Origin: Glossina fuscipes
Taxonomy: Eukaryota > Arthropoda > Insecta > Diptera > Glossinidae
Assembly (NCBI RefSeq): GCF_014805625.2
Contig: NW_023998414.1
Location: forward strand, 15,487,758-15,551,757
Direction: 5' to 3'
Length of the DNA stretch: 64,000 bases
Shown piece by piece: positions 35,391 through 49,000 of the stretch. The notes under the pieces were generated by a model. The model had not been told where the DNA came from and did not search any database. It was given only the letters and a program-made list of their open reading frames with translations. Every line of letters starts with the position of its first letter. The first letter of the stretch is position 1. The position numbers were made by a program, and so were the translations under genes.

Positions 35391-37809
35391 GATGAGCTCG
35401 ACGTATTTAATATTATTATAAAAATTAATTTGCAGTGCATGCGTTATTTTTCATAGCTTGACGGTGGACGCACCTATTCCACTGTCCACGTTGAAGAGCT
35501 ACAAGAGCGTAATAAAAGCCTTTAACTTCCTACTGCAAGAAATAGTTCACGTCGGAGTTCCGGAAATTATTTTGAAAACTATTGGCACACGTAAAAACGT
35601 TGTGTGGACCTAGCAAATGTTACCTTTTATAATTTCTGTGGCATAGAACTGAGAAATAACCTAAGCTAACGCTTTAGCTTTTTTCCTCTCAACTTTGGCA
35701 ATCGTAGGAGGTCTAATAACGAACTCACTGAAAGCCGCGTTCACATTATTTTGTTTATGTTTTAGTTATTGCACAAATCTTACATACTTCCTGTCTAAAG
35801 AATCTAAACATTAAATGCATACTGTTGCCAATTGTCAGCACTCCAATTCCACTTAATTTAAAAATTAATTTGATGAAAAAACTTGAATAAAATAAATTAA
35901 AAATAAAATTGGCAATGCAATATGCATTTAACGGTAAAAAAAACACTATGCAAATATTGCGTACATAAAGAGAGGTATGAGGTCCTAACGATTTCTACGA
36001 TGCAGATCAGGTCGCTATGCATTTAACCACTATTTATTTATAAACGTTACAAATGAAATAAGGAAATTAGTATTATTCCTTCCTTTGGTTTTGCATTTAA
36101 TAATGGATTAGTTATTAACATAAAATGATTACACAAACACACACACACATACACAAACACGAGGATGTGCCAAATGTAATGCTACTTAGCCTAACCGACA
36201 AATTGAGTAAAGCGAAATGTTGTGAACTCTTTAGGCGGACTTTTTACTGTAAAATTCATGGATGTTGTGGTTGAAATAGATAGGCCAGAAAGAAATAATA
36301 AAAAAAATCCTCGAATATTCAATGTGGGCTCATTTGTGCTACCGCTGTATTATTAGTTGCGCTTTTTATTATTTTATACCACATATGTAGATATTTACGA
36401 GTACTTAAGCGATTAGGTTTACAAAAAAAAAAATAACAATAATAAAAATATAAAAAAAAATAATAGTTTAATAAAAAATGCAACATTGTTTACAAATGAT
36501 ATTAAGGTCAGATTGCGGAGCATTGAAAATAAATCAAAACGCATCAGAGATAATCAGAGATTTCGTTATGAAATCAATGAAATCGATAAAATCAAGTATA
36601 AAAACATTTAAAAGCAAATTTTCTTTATAATGAAATAATTTTAATATTAAATCAAAATCAAAATTTGTATAAATTTACTTTCTTTTCAATTTTGCTACGA
36701 ATCAGTGATCGCTATTTAATTATACTAATTCGTTTTGTATAAGTCGAGAATGCATTAAAAAATTTGGCATCAATATCCTTCGGGAATATACGGCTTCCCA
36801 TTTTTAGCGCAGAAGGTTCTACGTTTTCTTCCGTTTCCTTTTTCTTTTCCTTTTCATTTAAGAGCTAAATACTTCATCGTGAATTCTTTCTTGATAATTT
36901 CGCCTATATACGCTTACGGTCTTTGATTACGGTCTTTGGTTACGCAGTATTCTTATGTATGCATAGTATATATATATATATATATGGTATATATAGTGTG
37001 TATGGGTATGTGTATTTCAGTTTGTATTTTGCCGTAACTGTATTTGTTTGTATATAGAAACATGGCAAGAGGATAAAAGGGCAAGAAAGAAAAAAAAAAA
37101 AAAAAAAAACAAAATAAAAAAAAACTTTTTCAAAATTTATTCTTTCCCTTGAGCTGGGGCAGTAATGCAATCAACTTTCTTAACATATAGCGTAAATAGC
37201 AAAGGCGTGCGTTGCATGCTTTTAAAGCCACAAAATCAAGTTTTAAATGCAAAAATAAAGTTTTGTTAGTGCTCTTATTACGCTTCATCCACATTCACAT
37301 TCACATTCATATTCTTTTTCTTATGCCCATTCTCATTCGCCTTACGATGCCTTGCCGTACGGCAAACATGCCGAAGAATTAAACTTTATAATATTAAATC
37401 CTAATAGGATGTACAAGCCATCTGACTATTGCACTCGAAATTACATTTTTGTTTATATTCTTTTCAGTAATTTATTGCTCACTTTCAGATGCATGCTCGT
37501 ACATGAAATAATAGTTGATAGAGTTAAATATATTGAAGCTTATTTCCAACGTATTTGTTAAACAAATCATGCAATTTGAAAATTTCTTATCATACCGACC
37601 GTTTTGTTATTATATGCAAATGCACATACATGCTCGCCATCGTGCTTAGGCTACGACATACGCAATCAGTTATTCAAGTTAAAGGCGAACTCAAACTAGA
37701 GTACATGTATATAGCGTGAATTGACAGTTGAACCCGCTTTTGTGCGGAATTTTTTATTTGCGCTTTTTATTTGTGCGATTGATCTTGTGCGGCGCCTTAT
37801 TTTATTCGT

Positions 37810-37810
37810 G

Positions 37811-37857
<47 letters not shown>

Positions 37858-37867
37858 GAAGAGAGAG
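37810..37867 (+). repeat. (GA)n microsatellite
   Basis: A GA run of about 58 bp with a few interruptions (AAAG, GGAA). It explains the Arg-Glu-rich frame that spans it. Confidence 0.92.
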
Positions 37868-38390
37868 TGCGGCGAGTCTATAGATTGTGAACGTTATGAG
37901 TACATTTTCGTGTTCTTTAAGACATGTTTACATGTGTAATTTGCAAAAGCTTGGACATATCTTGTAATTAAGATTTTTTTATGCGGTCCCCCCTCTCTCC
38001 CGCGTGAAAAATTTGCCTTTAATATTTTATGATATATGATTTGTTATAGCTATTTTGCGCTTTTTTTCCTGCGATCCGCATCCGCCGCCCAAAAGCATGT
38101 TTACCTGTAGATTATTTGTGTGTACACGTTAATATACCGGCTGGTATCTGTATGCATCTGAATGCTCAGCAAGGTGTATGTTGCAAGGTTTTCTTTTGTT
38201 CGTGTTTCATAATATTAATGCATGCAAACGTACAAGCATGACGAGCGTGAAGAACATGAAGAGCACAAGTAAGATAAAAATTACTTTTAGCTTAGATCGA
38301 ATCCTGAATACTCATTGTACTAATGCATTGTACTGAAGCTATACTATTTTCATTTCGTCGTCCTTTATAATTTAATTAAACATTAAATTT

Positions 38391-38414
38391 TATATATATA
38401 TATATATATATATA
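38391..38414 (+). repeat. (TA)n microsatellite
   Basis: A pure TA run of 24 bp. Confidence 0.92.
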
Positions 38415-39696
38415 CTATTGTCTATATAGTACTGGTCTAAGAAAGCATCTCAAGCAAATTTTAATTCCTTCGCACCAACATTTCAATTTGAAGACAAACA
38501 GACACTAATTAATGCAAAAAGATTGTTTAGATTGAGAATATTCTATACACACACTGAAGCCACTCTATTTCAAAATTCGTACAACGATTTTATTAACATT
38601 CATATAACAATATACTGACATTGGGTAGACGAGCAAATTGAAATCATTCCTGATATAGTGTTCCGTACTTTGCAATTTATTCTTCTTGTACGCTTAGTAA
38701 CGCTTCCGATAACTATTTCTGAGTGTCTCAAACGGATTGGCAACATTAATGTATCTGTATCTGTATCTGCATCTGCATCTGTAATTTCTGGTTGATGATT
38801 ATAATGAGTCTTCGAGTAGCATTTTTGCAACATTTTGCAATTTTTTTTTTTTTTTTTTTTTTTTTCACTTTTTTATTATGGTTATTCTTTATTTAGGATT
38901 TCGAGTCGTGTGAAAGGAAATATATAGTTTCTCAGAAATTGAGTGCAGCGCATCCGAGCTCAGTGAAACTAATATAGTGCCCAACTATTATTTAATAGCA
39001 TATAAAAAAGCGGCAACATTAGTTACGACTTATGAACGTAAGAATACACATATGTTGTCCTCTGTCTGTTGAGATGAATGAATTACAATGTTCACTGTAA
39101 TTTAGAACAATATTGCAAAATATTCAACTGATGTTTTAAAATTTTCTTAATTTCACGAAAATTCACGAGTATTTACCAAACACATGCTATCGATTTTTCC
39201 CGCTCACCTTTCGCTCTTTTCAATTGTATTAAAAATTCATTTTTCCGAATATATTCGTAGAGTCATGTTATGGATACTTGGGTAATAGTGCTCTGAATAT
39301 ATGTGGAAAACAATTAAAAATGGGAAAAAAATTAGATCACAATACTACCGCGAAGATAGACGTATTCAAAAGTAATTGTATGATGCAGGTATCGCAGGTT
39401 AGAAGTAACGGCAAAAGAAGCATTTTTTTTCAATTTTTTTTAAAAACGAAAAAAAACCGACATGAAAATACTTCACGAAGGTCGGATAGTAATTTTGAGT
39501 CATGTTTTTGGAAAATTTTTACTTCACTGTTGCAAGGGCAAAGTAGTGAGCTATAGCGGTGAAGGAAGTAAGGTCACGGAAAACAACATTGCTTTTCAAT
39601 TTCGCTTTTGAAAATTCAGGAAATATATCTTTTGTTTGCTTCAAGGATTGTACTTTCATAAAGAAGAACTCAAATATTAACAAATTTTTTTCGTTT

Positions 39697-40015
39697 TATG
39701 TTTTACACCACTTTTGTGTATATTAAGTTTGTGCAGATGTATGCAACATACAGAGGGACTTGGAATAGACGCGCTTTTTATTATGCCGCAGTATCATTTT
39801 CTGAATCGATTTATTCTTGTCTGTCCATCTGTCCATGTTCTTCACTTGCGTTCAATTTACAGGCGGCAAACTTTCGAGATATTTTAATAAAATTTGCTAC
39901 ATTGTCATTTTGTGGCCCAAGAACAAACATTATTGAAAATGGTTCGGATTGAATCAGTTTTTTGACCACTCCCCATATAATGCGTTATATGATTGACTAT
40001 AGAAAAATCGGAGGA
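39697..40015 (+). repeat. DINE-1-like dispersed repeat
   Basis: It begins with TTTTACACCACTTTTGTG and TATATTAAGTTTGTGCAGAT. Then come TTCTGAATCGATTTATTC, CTTGTCTGTCCATCTGTCCA, CGAGATATTTTAATAAAATT, GGCCCAAGAACAAAC and GACCACTCCCCATATAATGC, in the usual order for this family. This is the best preserved plus-strand copy in the window and has no ORF of note. Confidence 0.65.
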
Positions 40016-42784
40016 TTGAAAGTATAACTAAAAGGATTTATGCTATTGTGCTATATTACCTCCCCCAGCTGGCCCTTCAGCTTCAAGGTCCTTATAAATT
40101 CCTTCGCTTCCTCGCAGAAACTGCATTCAACGATATCTAAAATGTCAACATTTTTGGGGTAATACCTGAGGGAGTCATGACCCTTGGAGGAGAAGTCAAT
40201 TACGAGTCGTATAAGCTTGTGTGCTATGCTGGAGGATTTCAAAAATCTATTAGCTGAGCTTTGTCTTACATTTTATTTCCAATGGCTTGCTGATTTTTTC
40301 TGTGACCATTGTGTCCTCTTAATCTCTAGATGTGGCTCCTTGGTATGTCACAGAAATTCAAGGTCTACGTTTTTTTCTTGTTTTTTTTTTTATGAGTTAA
40401 GGTTAAGCTAGATAAAGCATGTGCGGGTAAATAGTGCTACTAATATTTTAAACGTAAGATAGCGTGCTTTTTGTGTGGGGAGTAATAACATGTTCCATAT
40501 TTTTTTGTTGTTCCTTTATTGTACCGCTCTCATATTTCACATAAATTCCTTCAAAGGGTGTCGAAGTATAGGCTACCGATTAGCTAACGGTTAATAAAAA
40601 TTTAGATATTTCTTTATTTGACAACAAAGTTCTTGCTAACGATTAACTAATCATTTTTAGTAAAAGATGCATTGCTTTAACACGATTTTCTTCTGATCTG
40701 GGTTTATTTCGCGTGGTTGAAACAAAAAAAAGAGAGAGTTAGGCATTTTCAATTGTTTTGGAAAATTTCTGCCGAGATTTATGTTTGCGAGAAGAGTTAC
40801 AAGAGCTAGACACACACACACACACACTTTTTTACATTGTATTATATCGCCATTGTTGCTGATTATAAATATTTAGAGTTTTCTTATAAATTTATGATAA
40901 GTTGCTTATTAATACTACGACTATACACAGGAAGTATAATAAGTTTTTCAAACGTTCGCAACTCATGAATCTAAAAGGTTGCCAAGGACGCAATTTGCTT
41001 TTGTTTCGGTTGAAAAAGAAAGAAAAAAATTTGATACATTCATAAGTTACCGTTTGGTAAGTTTAAGTCCTTCTCGTACTCGTAAAGCTTGCAAAGTTGT
41101 GACTGGAATTTCCTGGAATTTTCCAAATTTTCAACTATTTTCTGTTTTTTCTTATTTTCTATTTCCTAATCAAGCTTTCCGCAATTACGCATAAGTTACT
41201 AAAGGTGTTTTTGAGGAGATTTTGTATTGCTGACGATAGAACAAAATTTTTCCGCAATTAGAAAATTCTGTTTGTTTTGTGCGAATGGAAGGAATAAATC
41301 TTTTTAATTTTAATACATTGACAGAATGATCTCGTTTCAATGCTTGCATTACTTGATTAGTGTTGAAGTGTGATCGCTTTCGAAGCATACCATTGTGGAT
41401 AATTTATTTGAAAGAAAATTTAAATTCACAGCTCTTGGCGGACATACTCCAAGCGTTCGTTATGTCGTACGGAAACCCAGTTGCGGCATATTTATGGATA
41501 AGAAATACTCTTTACTTTCAAAATGCTTTTATTAAAAAACAATTGACTATTAGTCAGAAGATTTAATCTAAGCCAGATATGAAATATTATTTTCTTTCTT
41601 TAACACTTTTGTTGAATAAATGAAATATGTTTTGCTAAAGCAAACTTGATTCCCTGTACGCACAAACACAAGCATTAGGTTTCTCTTTTATTTACTAATA
41701 TACTGATACTAAGATATGTAAACAAACAAAAAAAAAAAAAAATAAATAAATAAAAGAGAAAGAAAAAGAAAAAGAAAAATAATAAGAAAAGTAAGAGGAA
41801 ATTTAATATTCATTATAACTTGTACCCAGATTTTTCTTGTTCAGTTTGCTTCACATTCACGTTAACACGCATATGTTGCCCGTTGTGCATTGGCTTGAAT
41901 GAGTATTGCACGACAGATATTCGCCATCCTTGATTTTGTAAACGATTTGTTTAACTTTGCTCCAAAATTTGGAATGACATGCATTTGCGTTATAAAACTT
42001 TCTGAACATGCATACGCAGGCCATCATATAATAAAAAGTTTCAATTATCAAAATTTATTTACTACTGTTTGCTGCTGCTGCTTAAACTTTCAAGAACATG
42101 AAGAAGTCGCTCTTCCTCCCTTGCACACGAGATACATATGAAAATATTTTTTTTTATTAGTAATGAAACATAAATGTCATTAAGACATAATCAATATATT
42201 TATTCCAAATTCCTCTCATATTTCACGTTTTCGTTGCTTCTGTCTTCAAGAATTCATTAACAGATTTGCTCAAATTTTCCCATACTTTCCTTTCAGTCAG
42301 TACCCATGAAAACCGATTAATTGTAATGGAATCATTAATCGATAATAGATCGAGTTTCTATACCAGGAAAACTTTGCAAGTAATTTTAGTTTGAATAGTT
42401 TGAGATAAAAATCTCAGATGCGCTAAGCTAGCATTCGTGGGAATATTCTCGTCGAGCTTGTAATATAACAAAGTTTAACTTAAATGACGAGGATGAGAAT
42501 GAACAACGCATCAGAGATACCCGAACGTTGCATTAAATGATGATTCTTGAATAAAATTGCTACCCAAACACCGCATAGTTAACAGTAAATCGGAGTCACT
42601 CAACAGATATTCCCTGCACTTCAACTAATTTTGTACATTTTTTTTTTTTTGCTTTTTTTTGATAACGTGACTGGAAGGCGTACTGTTCTACGTGTAAATG
42701 GTGGGAACTTAATAAAGCTGTAAACATCTTCAAAATAAACCAATGGTCAAAAAAAAAAATTAAATAAAACCTGAAAGCTTTTGT
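40016..42784. other. non-coding block
   Basis: No gene is supported. A minus-strand frame at 40051-40242 contains CSFCEEAKEFIRTL, which faintly recalls the terminal Cys motif of some LINEs, but nothing flanking confirms it. A short CA run lies near 40810-40827, and an A-rich AAAT/AAAG stretch at 41728-41790. Confidence 0.4.
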
Positions 42785-42950
42785 GAAAAGCTTGTCTGTC
42801 CCTTTGATATATGTACATGTGTGTCTGTGTTCAACCTGCAAATAGCAATTGTTGAGATATTTTGATGACGTGTTTTGACCGAATGAAGACGGACGAATTT
42901 CTCGACCACTTCCCACATAATGTCTAATTTTGAAAAGTCGTTGTGTTAGT
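42785..42950 (+). repeat. DINE-1-like fragment
   Basis: It contains CTTGTCTGTCCCTTTG, TGTTCAACCTGCAAATAGCA, TGAGATATTTTGATGA, CGACCACTTCCCACATAATG and TTTTGAAAAGTCGTTGTGTT, in the same order as in the 39.7-kb copy. The 5' end of the repeat is absent. Confidence 0.5.
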
Positions 42951-44413
42951 AAGTGTATTAAGCACGATGGTGTACACTATTTAATGACCGAATATGTCCA
43001 ACAATAGAGTTTACTTGAAGACTCGAAGACATCGTATAGCGATGTTTGCCGTATAGCGATGTTTGTGTCCATTACGAAACTATGCGTGATGATCTGCACA
43101 CGCATGAAGCTATTAAATTATTTCTTTCGATTTGCGGTGCTACAGTTTTCCAATATAATATAACATGACGTTTACGTCCAGATTAATTTCAGTAGCTTTG
43201 AAATCATGGACATTCAGTAGCTTTGAATTAAGGACATTTCGACCTGTACAAATATGCTTTTGTTTGTTTGTGAACAGAAATTAAGTAACGCGACAAAATA
43301 GATTATGAATGACTATATGTTCTTTTCTATCGTTCCCGTCCTTTATTTATATATAGTTTGGCAAAAACAGCAGTGCCCTCTAGCCAATCACTAATTTTGG
43401 AAAGAAGAGCAAGCTTTATCAATTTCATGCTAAGCTCATGCTGAATATGTTGACTTGTTATGAAAATTTCAATTCTTACGTGATTGTCGCCTAAATCACA
43501 TTAGTGCTCGTAATCAGACACAGTGCCAGTAGCATATCGTAGAAGATATTCTATCCCTGTGTGCTTTAAATTTTCACATCAAAATTAATTAATGGAAATG
43601 TCTGTTGTTTTCTATTCTTATTTTTTTTTTTTTTTTTTTTGTCCACAATTAAAGAATAGAGAAATGCGCAATACTTTATATGCATATTCCTCGGTAGGGG
43701 GACATTCAAAGGTCAGTCGGTCATATACTCTCGTCCATCTATCTTATCGCATTTCAACATATACACTTTTAGTGAGATTAACGAGTCTAACCCAACTAGT
43801 ACGTACCAAAGTCACACAAGCATATTTGGCATCGTTTTATTAAATTACTATATGCTTGCTATTCGGTTGAAGCTGCGATTTTTTTATATACGCATTTATT
43901 CGAGAGTGTTGTATACAAGGTTCGCCATAAAACGCAACGAATATACGCTTTCGGGCTTCTTCAATTTCAAATCTTCTTTGAATTGAATTGAATTCTTTAA
44001 AAGTCATTTTGTTCCAATGCCAAGATTTAAGTTAAGCAAGCACACAAGCTCGCATATACATATACACATGCATATGCACATGCATTTAGCATATTTATAA
44101 AACTCGGTAGCCCATGCGTATTATTTATTATGAACTCATATATATTTGGAAGCATTTAAATAAATATATGCATATCGTATAAATGTACATTTTCGTACAG
44201 ATTATATTTGTTGTATGCTTTCTGGCTTGCCACCACACACATATTCTCGCACATTTAAGTTTTATTATATTGTGACAAAGAGAAAAAACATTAAGCTGGC
44301 AAACTATTTACAATTTCTAAAAATCCAGCCAAGCTATAATATATCGAATTAAGGAGAAAGTAACGAAAAACAGAAAAACGAAACAGGAACAGAAACGGAA
44401 AAATAGATTTCGG

Positions 44414-44457
<44 letters not shown>

Positions 44458-45632
44458 ACTCTCTCTCTTTGTAGTTAAACTATTAAAAACCGGAAAAAGC
44501 TATACAATAAGTAAATATGTTTAAAAATTGGAATAAAAGGAAATGCAGAAGAGAAGCAAAACAATGTTGCTCGCTTGTAAGAAAGATATATATATGAAAT
44601 AAATTTTAATTATATTTAAATTGAGTAAAACTCAAAGTGCGTCTTACGATTGCTACGCCCTATAGTTAGTTTTACAGCATTTTAAAACTTAAATCTTTGC
44701 ATTTGGAATAATTGACAAACAACCAAGTGCATAGTGTATTTTAACAGAGAGTTGAGAAACTTGAAATTATATAAAGTTGAAATTACGAATTTTTTTGTAA
44801 CCTATAGAGTAGTATAGCAGTTTCATCTCCAAATTTCTTTAATGCATTTTTTTTTTTTTTTTTTTTGCCTTAAATTATGACGTCAGTTCTTAGAGAGTAA
44901 ATGTATATCTGGTTATATATATTGCAAAAGTCATAAACACTAAGCTAGGAAGCAATGCAAGAAAAATGATTCGCAAATTTTCCCCAAAGTCGTTTATCAT
45001 ATCTGCTCTGACGAACCACTATATGTTTTCTTCCTGCATTATCGTTTTAATATCATATATGCGATTACCTTTATTTACCCCTTAAATTCCGTAGGGGTCA
45101 TAATATCATCTTGTTCACGCATCTATTATATAAGTACGTTCAAATTGTTTTTCTAAATTGTTTAGAAAAATAATGGATTCGTGTTAGCGGTCGTCGAAAC
45201 ACAAAATCTCTTCTCCTTGACCTCCTTTTTCGTTATTTTGCCCTTACAATAGTGAATCAAAAATTGTGAATTGAAAATATGACTCACTTGGATGTTGGAA
45301 AGATTTTTGAAATTTTGCTTTCCTTTTTTTTTTTTGACTGGAAAAAGCTCTTTCGAGAATAAGTTCAAGTTTGAATTTTCAAAAGAAACATTTTTTTTTT
45401 TTTTTCTTTTTTAAAATGTAATCTGCGATGATGGGCACCATACAATTAATCTAACGGATTGAACATTTTCTACTCGCGCCTCAATTTAATTTGATTTCTA
45501 TGTCATTTTACCCGATTCGAAATTTGAATTTTCTTTTGCGCAATTCATAGCATGTGTCGCGGATTAAGGTGCGATACCGTCAGACCAGCGCTTTTCGAAC
45601 ATTTCGAAATCGAAATTTTTCAAGTCCTACAC
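42951..45632. other. non-coding block with short duplications
   Basis: No gene is seen. Two imperfect tandem duplications occur (about 43032-43069 and 43187-43235). There is a CT run at 44416-44454 and poly-T runs near 43621-43640, 44849-44866, 45326-45336 and 45391-45405. Confidence 0.5.
44416..44454 (+). repeat. (CT)n microsatellite
   Basis: A pure CT run of about 39 bp. Confidence 0.93.
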
Positions 45633-45840
45633 AATGGTATATGCATAATAAGCTCGTGCGGATGTATGTAACACGCAGAAGGAGTTAAAATAGACTTACT
45701 TCTTATTATACCGATCGATTCAGAATCACTTTTTTCACTTGCAATAAGCTTGCGCCTCCCTCATGTCTATACAAATATGATTCTGTTCAATTTACAAAAT
45801 GCAATTTTTTGCGATATTTTGACTAACGTTTGTTGAGTGT
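45633..45840 (+). repeat. DINE-1-like fragment
   Basis: It contains ATAATAAGCTCGTGCGGATG, TGTAACACGCAGAAGGAG, TTATACCGATCGATTCAGAA and GCGATATTTTGACTAACG. The first two strings match the start of the 39.7-kb copy. The CTGTC core is decayed. Confidence 0.55.
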
Positions 45841-46022
45841 CAATAAAAAACACGAAAAAGAAAACAAGAGCACTCGCATGTTAAGACAATGTCGTATACA
45901 TATGCATGCAAGCACACATATAGTTGCGGCGCGTGCGCACTCACATACATTCTTAAAATTTGTTGATAAGCATGTGGTGGATTGAAGGGGACCGACTAGG
46001 GGGAAACGGAATTATAAGATCG

Positions 46023-46056
<34 letters not shown>
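46023..46056 (+). repeat. (ACT)n microsatellite
   Basis: Eleven uninterrupted ACT units. Confidence 0.93.
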
Positions 46057-49000
46057 GTTCAGTTGGCTCTCTTACTTCACATAGTCAGGCTTAAGGTTTC
46101 ATTGGAACTCAGAGAGCTGATGATCTTTGCTTCAGTCCAAGAGTACTTGATCGCCCTTCCCTGTATCTTCTTCTTTTTTCACTATTGCAACAAACACACA
46201 GTACAGCCTTATTTTCCTCTAAACTCATTTACCTGATGTTAGTTCAATCCCGCGACAATTTTTCCCGGCTTCTATTTTACACCTTTAAACCATTTTCAGG
46301 AGTGACGTGCATCCAAAATTGTGGATAAATTTTTGTTACAAAGTAAATAGTGTGCTAGCCTTCTTTCCCTTAATTGAAAAGTAATGGTGTTAATGAACAA
46401 CAATTGACGTTTATCGCCCATAAATTAGTCAAACACTGGCTAATGCGATTCAATATGCTCCACTCTCGTTCAGAGTCTTTGCTTTTTTTTTTTTTCTTCT
46501 TCATTCGGAATTGAAACAAATTATTTTTACTGCGGCATAAACTTGATGAGGTGTTTAACTTATGTTTTAACTTATTTCTTTTGCGCATGATTTACTATTG
46601 TTTGCCGGGACAAATGTCCATGAAATGTGGCACTTTTTTAGCAGTGCGATAAACGTGCTTCAAATTTATTGTTAAAGTGTTGTGGCGTAGTTAGTGCAGC
46701 ATTTGTCATTAACGAATTTTACGAAATAGCCGGCCTAAGTAGCATCACTACATTTGTCGTCATAGTTATCGCCCATGTAGCCAACCAGCATCTTTACATA
46801 ATGGCTAAAGTAGCAATAATGATATGGCGCCACTTAAATTACCCAATTCGGCTACTTTCCTTGTATAGATGTCTTATTTGATTCGGTCTCTTTCTCCCTC
46901 TTGACGGCTAGCGCGACGCTCTTTACAACCGCCTTAAATGCATAAAAATTTATAAGAAAATATAGAGGGAAAAATTGTGGGTGAATTCAACGAGAAAAAC
47001 GAGATAAATTTCAAGGTGCTTGATGAATACTGCATGCAGTCGCCCTGTTTAAACTTTCTTCCCAATAAGACACTATTGTTACTACCTTACTACCACACAC
47101 AGTAACGTTGTCGTTGTCATAAGAGTAGGTGTTTTCTATATTTATTATTCTGCCGCATACCCTGTTACATTATGAATTAATGACTTGTTCAAAAGAAGCC
47201 TTAGTTGTCAACAAAACCTTTCACGCCAAGACAACTTTTTAAATTTTGGCCATTAATACAATAAAAGAAAATTTTTTTTTCTGTAGATATCAAAAGTTTT
47301 TTAAGCACACGGTGCTCGAATTGTTTATTTTAATTAATAGGTGCTTGCATGTATTTTGATCAGTGACATCTGCTGGTGAAAATGATCAAGTAATGTGACC
47401 TGTCAAAGTACACGACATCGACATTCATTATTCTTTGCGGTTTGCTTTGAAGATATGATAAAACACAATTGAAGAAATATTGGTCACTGCTCAGGGGTCA
47501 CTCGGTTTACGCCCGAGCATGTGTTAGTGACTTTGTCCACTGCTACTACGAATCAAACCCGACGCTTTATGCGAATCAAACCCGACATGCTTACTGACGA
47601 TCCAGTTCGTAATAAACGTGCACGCTTGCTAACAATTAGCGATGAATAGTTGGGAAATTGATTTTTATTCTTAACTTCGATTTGAATTTTTATATGTTGT
47701 ACGTACATATGATCCAAAGTTTCACTGTACACTAACTTTAAGCCTTATAGGCAGGCACCGGTTTTTTGCAATCAAAATATATGGTTCTAATACGGATTTC
47801 ACAATTTCACGGTTTTTTTCAAAAATATATAGAGCTTTAAGGTTGTGAAACAACAAATCATTACATGTCGCATATATATATGTTTTAGTTAATTTTTCGC
47901 GTATTGATATCTGAGAAATGCATCTACCGTGCAAAAACAAACTTGATTTTATATTCAAATATTTTGGCGAGGCGAGTGTAAATTTATTACAAAAGGAGGA
48001 CAAAAAAAAAATTGTTTATCACTTTGACGATTTTCCTAACGAAGAAGTCACGGGAAGTATTAATTTGTTTACACCGAGGAACGACTTAATCAAAAAGTAA
48101 ACCTGGAAGAGTTAAGGCATTTCGTAAATGTTCATTAAAAGTTGCTATCATGCTTGTCAGTTTATGCAAAAGGAATTCTTGTGCATGAAATTAATTATAT
48201 AGTTTGCAAAAGTCAAACCGAAGGGAAATTTTCTAAATAATAAATAATCATATAATAAATGTTTGCTTAGATCCAAGGCCTTCGTTCTGCTGTTTGAACT
48301 TTCAAATGTCATCATATGTTCCGTGCACAATAAAATGAAATAAACGAAGAACATTCATGCTCGAAAGTAACAATTAAAAATTGGTCAGTTACAGTTGATG
48401 GACTGAGCCGACTGGCAATTGATGAACGCTGCAATGTCGTGTCCATGCCTGTCTAGTAGCTATGAATTGTTATGTAGCAAACAACAACAACAACAACAGC
48501 TATACAATTTAGTCTTCTACGTCAACGTGTAAGAGATTATTAAGCTACAGGTTTTTTCATTTATTTATTTATTTTCTTTTTAACAATACCAGCCTCTCTT
48601 TCCTTTGCCTTTTCCTTGCCCCATTTTTCTACTTTTTGTTGTTGCTGTTATTGTTGTTGTTGTTGTTTTATAAATATACAACAAAGCATTCATATGCCCC
48701 TTTGTATAGACTTGTAGATGATGAACATATTTAAATAAGGCAGAAGGCATTCTTGCTAAGCTTCCGGCTAATTTTTTTTTTCTTTTTTTTTTTTTGAAAG
48801 CTTTCGCTGCGTTGATGCCAGTTAGCCTTGCCCAACGTCCCTGATACATTCAACGTATGTATGTATACTCGCAAGTAGAAATTTAGAAAGCCATCCACTT
48901 AACCGTGAATATGTTGATATATATATATATATATATATTTTGTTCGTTTTTCATTTTCATGTTCTAATCTAAAGTACATTTATTTCTATGCCTAACGAAA

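Larger units (their letters stand above)
35391..39696. other. AT-rich non-coding block rich in simple repeats
   Basis: No gene is seen. Simple repeats include A runs with TAAAA near 36421-36460, TA near 36967-36986, poly-A near 37090-37110, CATTCA near 37289-37312, GA at 37810-37867, TA at 38391-38414, CTGTAT/CTGCAT hexamers near 38752-38782 and poly-T at about 38841-38865. Confidence 0.55.

Noticed and set aside
40051..40242. Frame with CSFCEEAKEFIRTL as the end of another LINE
   Set aside because: One Cys-x2-Cys and a vague resemblance only; neither the upstream reverse transcriptase nor a 3' tail is visible.
47440..47650. Protein-like reading such as KYWSLLRGHSVYARAC
   Set aside because: It changes frame within a short distance, includes a tandem duplication and matches no family I know.
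48482..48666. CAA run and TTG run as a functional inverted repeat
   Set aside because: Both are simple microsatellites; the sequence between them does not pair.
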